Below are positions 63,415 through 64,000 of a stretch of 64,000 nt of DNA, in pieces (the stretch's first letter is position 1; every line of letters begins with the position of its first letter). Origin of the DNA: Skeletonema tropicum (Eukaryota > Bacillariophyta > Thalassiosirophyceae > Thalassiosirales > Thalassiosiraceae); assembly GCA_037178625.1 (NCBI GenBank), contig CM074137.1, positions 930,001-994,000 of the forward strand, in the 5' to 3' direction. Both the position numbers and the translations under genes were made by a program. The notes under the pieces are model-generated. The model was not told where the DNA came from, did not search any database, and was given only the letters and a program-made list of their open reading frames with translations.

Positions 63415-64000
63415 AAGCATGAATCAGGAAGGGCGTGAGAGCAGGAAGAGAAAGATTCATATGAAGATGAAATGGATCTACCGGAAGAAGGAGTGATGAC
63501 TCCTATGATGGGGAATGCAGAAAGAGATAAAGAACAGTCCGAGAGGAGATCTTTATTCAAGGCATTCAGAAAAGCTTATTCGAAACAGAGCTTAAGCTTG
63601 AAGCTTGGAAGTTAGGGATTATTAGTACGAGTGAGAGTACTGATAGGCATCTGGGTCAAGACCCACTAAAGACAGAGAGATGCATTTTGTTTGAATTGAT
63701 TTGTTTGATAAAGAATTGCAGAGAACGCTGAAACAAAGGAAGGGTGTTAAAGATGTTCAAGAGTACGACACGAAATGGAAGATTTCGATAGAATCTTTAG
63801 AGAGTTTGTTCCATCGACAACAATTCTTAAAAGAAGTTCACGTCTGAAGGTGTACGAGAGGAATCAGTACAAACTGATCTTAGAGCCCCTAAGACATTCG
63901 AAGAGTGTGCAAACAACTACACGACATGATGAACATAGTTCACAATGTCAAACTTGTCCAAAGTGATAGTCTATAAAATTAGAAATGGGTAAACTGCAAC
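63415..64000 (+). pseudogene. Degraded gag-like sequence running to the window end
   Basis: Open pieces are visible: KDSYEDEMDLPEEGVMTPMM and RRSLFKAFRKAYSKQSLSLK at about 63450-63615, then KELQRTLKQRKGVKDVQEYD from about 63710, continuing into the second copy of the 61871-62125 repeat. Stops and frame changes separate them. The capsid-like part lies downstream of the zinc knuckle, opposite to normal gag order, which suggests two joined elements. Confidence 0.55.

Noticed and set aside
1..64000. tRNA or rRNA genes
   Set aside because: I saw no cloverleaf with conserved GGTTCGA-type arm or rRNA-like segment on reading; a covariance-model scan would be needed to exclude them.

Overview
This window looks like nuclear DNA of a diatom, probably a centric one. 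The organism is inferred from several things read in the sequence: spliceosomal introns of about 80 to 230 bp with GT/AG ends, two proteins with a signal peptide followed by an Ala/Phe plastid-targeting cleavage motif, a Ser/Lys/Tyr-rich membrane protein that resembles silica-associated proteins, poly-Gln/Ser/Asn tracts, and copia-like retroelement fragments. No species is named because no search could be run. A run of 500 N sits at 35622-36121.

Layout. 1-6 kb is a mosaic of transposable-element modules around a truncated Sec24-like gene. 6-22 kb is ordinary gene space: a class I haem peroxidase, an RCC1-repeat protein, a small transposon carrying its own ORF, a MORN-repeat protein, a secreted FG-GAP protein, a cysteine synthase-glutaredoxin fusion, 6-phosphogluconolactonase, an FSH-type hydrolase, a LAMTOR3-like protein with a poly-Gln tail, and a plastid-targeted TtcA-like protein. 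22.4-24.2 kb is a satellite of about 185 bp units capped by a MITE. 24.5-27.6 kb encodes a Patched/NPC1-type permease. 27.8-34.7 kb is almost all mobile DNA (Harbinger remnant, a 2 kb TIR element, a second copy of the 1-2 kb module, a foldback element). 34.9-50 kb holds a WHEP-domain protein cut by the gap, three paralogues of an unrecognised MORN-containing family, a silaffin-like membrane protein, a decayed coiled-coil/GOLD gene and two other membrane proteins. 51-58 kb holds a plastid Rieske-like protein that lacks the cluster ligands, a two-exon gene of about 1,083 codons with no recognised domain, and a flavin monooxygenase. 58.3-64 kb is again repeats, an interrupted F-box-like gene and gag fragments.

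How the parts relate. The metabolic genes are ordinary single eukaryotic genes and do not form an operon. 6-phosphogluconolactonase supplies NADPH, while the cysteine synthase-glutaredoxin fusion and the peroxidase bear on sulfur and redox metabolism, but nothing ties them together beyond proximity. The most distinctive region is 36-48.6 kb, where three members of one uncharacterised family alternate in orientation with a silaffin-like membrane protein. The other strong signal is transposon diversity: at least three elements have clear 8-bp target duplications, and one of these carries a non-transposase ORF. Several genes between 42 and 55.5 kb contain single-base frameshifts, mostly of the +1 kind, which may be assembly errors or decay.
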